From assembly GCA_937872925.1 (NCBI GenBank), contig CALMUT010000135.1, positions 1-32,849 on the forward strand: a DNA stretch of 32,849 nt, in the 5' to 3' direction. Shown piece after piece: positions 32,210 through 32,849 of this stretch; the stretch's first letter is position 1, and each line of letters begins with the position of its first letter. The stretch is from an uncultured Myxococcales bacterium. Lineage in GTDB: Bacteria > Myxococcota_A > Polyangia > Polyangiales > Polyangiaceae. A model generated the notes under the pieces. That model searched no databases. It was not told the DNA's origin and saw nothing but the letters and a program-made list of their open reading frames with translations. Position numbers and translations under genes: made by a program.

Positions 32210-32849
32210 TTAAAAGTACCTGGAAATGAAGACCAGCAATGCTGGCAGCCCGTAGAACATGCCCACCACATAGGCTAGCGCGGCCTTTCGAGAACGCACG
32301 GCCACGTCCGCGAGCCACTCGGCAAGGCGCAGCGGGATGCGGCGGATAAACGGCAGCGGGTAGACCAAGAGCGTGCCGCATAAGTTGAAGAGCAAGTGCA
32401 CCAGAGCGATCTGCAAGCCGAGATGAGCCGTTTCAGCAGCGCCAGCTGTGCTCGCGATCAGCGCCGTGAAGGTCGTCCCAATGTTCGCACCGAGTGTGAT
32501 GGGAAACGCCTGCCGCAAATTGATGATGCCTGCTCCGGCCAAAGGCACCAACACGCTGGTCGTGATGCTGCTGGATTGGACCATGATCGTCACGATTGCG
32601 CCGACGAGCAGGCCGACCCATGCGCTCGCGTCGAGGGAGCGGGCGATATACGTCTGCAAACGCCCCGCGGCCAGTTGCCGCAGGGTGCGCACGATCAGCA
32701 GCAACGCGGTGAAGATGATGACGCCGGAGACCAAGATCAGAACGACCGCCGCCAGCTTGGCTGAGAGACCGAAGGCATCGATCACGTCTTGAATGGGGGC
32801 GAGCCCGGCCTTCGCAGCAGTCTTGATGGGGTTCGGCAATTTGGTCCCT
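32210..32849 (-). CDS. Na/Pi cotransporter family protein, C-terminal part (5'-truncated by the window edge)
   Basis: The frame is open through the right edge of the window; the TTG at 32839 is internal, so about 213 codons of the 3' part are seen. It holds several transmembrane helices and the signature VQSSSITTSVLVPLAGAGII, the second of the two QSSS repeats that form the phosphate and sodium site in NptA/SLC34-type proteins, followed by ITLGANIGTTFTALI. The end is hydrophobic with a basic loop (RRIPLRLAEWLADVAVRSRK). It moves phosphate with sodium across the inner membrane. A PhoU gene follows 15 bases downstream. Confidence 0.93.
   Translation of the reverse strand, partial: GTKLPNPIKTAAKAGLAPIQDVIDAFGLSAKLAAVVLILVSGVIIFTALLLIVRTLRQLAAGRLQTYIARSLDASAWVGLLVGAIVTIMVQSSSITTSVLVPLAGAGIINLRQAFPITLGANIGTTFTALIASTAGAAETAHLGLQIALVHLLFNLCGTLLVYPLPFIRRIPLRLAEWLADVAVRSRKAALAYVVGMFYGLPALLVFISRYF

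Overview
The window reads as chromosomal DNA of a myxobacterium-like member of the Myxococcota. It is GC-rich, with start codons often GTG or TTG. It encodes a eukaryote-type Ser/Thr kinase, two FHA proteins (one of them a sigma-54 activator), many lipoproteins and TPR proteins, TSP3-OmpA proteins and a Glt-like set of envelope genes. This assignment rests on gene content only. I see no tRNA, rRNA, CRISPR array, transposase or phage gene, and no gene-free stretch over 300 bases.

Layout. (1) 1-4680, signalling: the 3'-part of an FN3/beta-barrel protein, an overlapping Ser/Thr kinase with a degenerate receiver tail, an FHA sigma-54 activator, and a convergent free-standing degenerate receiver. 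(2) 4702-7260: divergent outer-membrane genes (DUF481 barrel; TSP3-OmpA) whose shared intergenic region carries sigma-54-like promoters facing both ways. (3) 7328-10343: a short-chain dehydrogenase with a readable promoter, operator and leader hairpin, an RlmI-type methyltransferase, and an FHA protein. (4) 10392-13149: a three-gene thiol/disulfide envelope operon (VKOR-thioredoxin, OmpA-like, TlpA-like lipoprotein), divergent from a von Willebrand A lipoprotein. (5) 14797-23485: a tightly packed minus-strand run of beta-barrel protein, free Met-(R)-sulfoxide reductase, coiled-coil/beta protein, TPR/coiled-coil protein, giant TPR protein and TPR lipoprotein. This resembles the GltA/B-C-D-E periplasmic and outer-membrane part of the Myxococcus gliding machinery or its non-motility paralogues. 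(6) 23564-26570: an FG-GAP protein overlapping a solitary family-5 solute-binding-like protein, then a convergent DUF2752 membrane protein. (7) 26667-30292: a PAS/LuxR regulator with a Cys cluster, divergent from a single-domain receiver, then glutathione reductase and a type-2 3-hydroxyacyl-CoA dehydrogenase-like SDR. (8) 30402-32849: a YtxH-like protein, a lipoprotein, a PhoU-like protein and the 3'-part of a Na/Pi cotransporter.

The most promising biology is the Glt-like envelope operon with an embedded sulfoxide reductase, the paired sigma-54-like promoters near an FHA-type activator, and the disulfide operon built around an OmpA-like protein. All functions are inferred by reading motifs; no database search was run.
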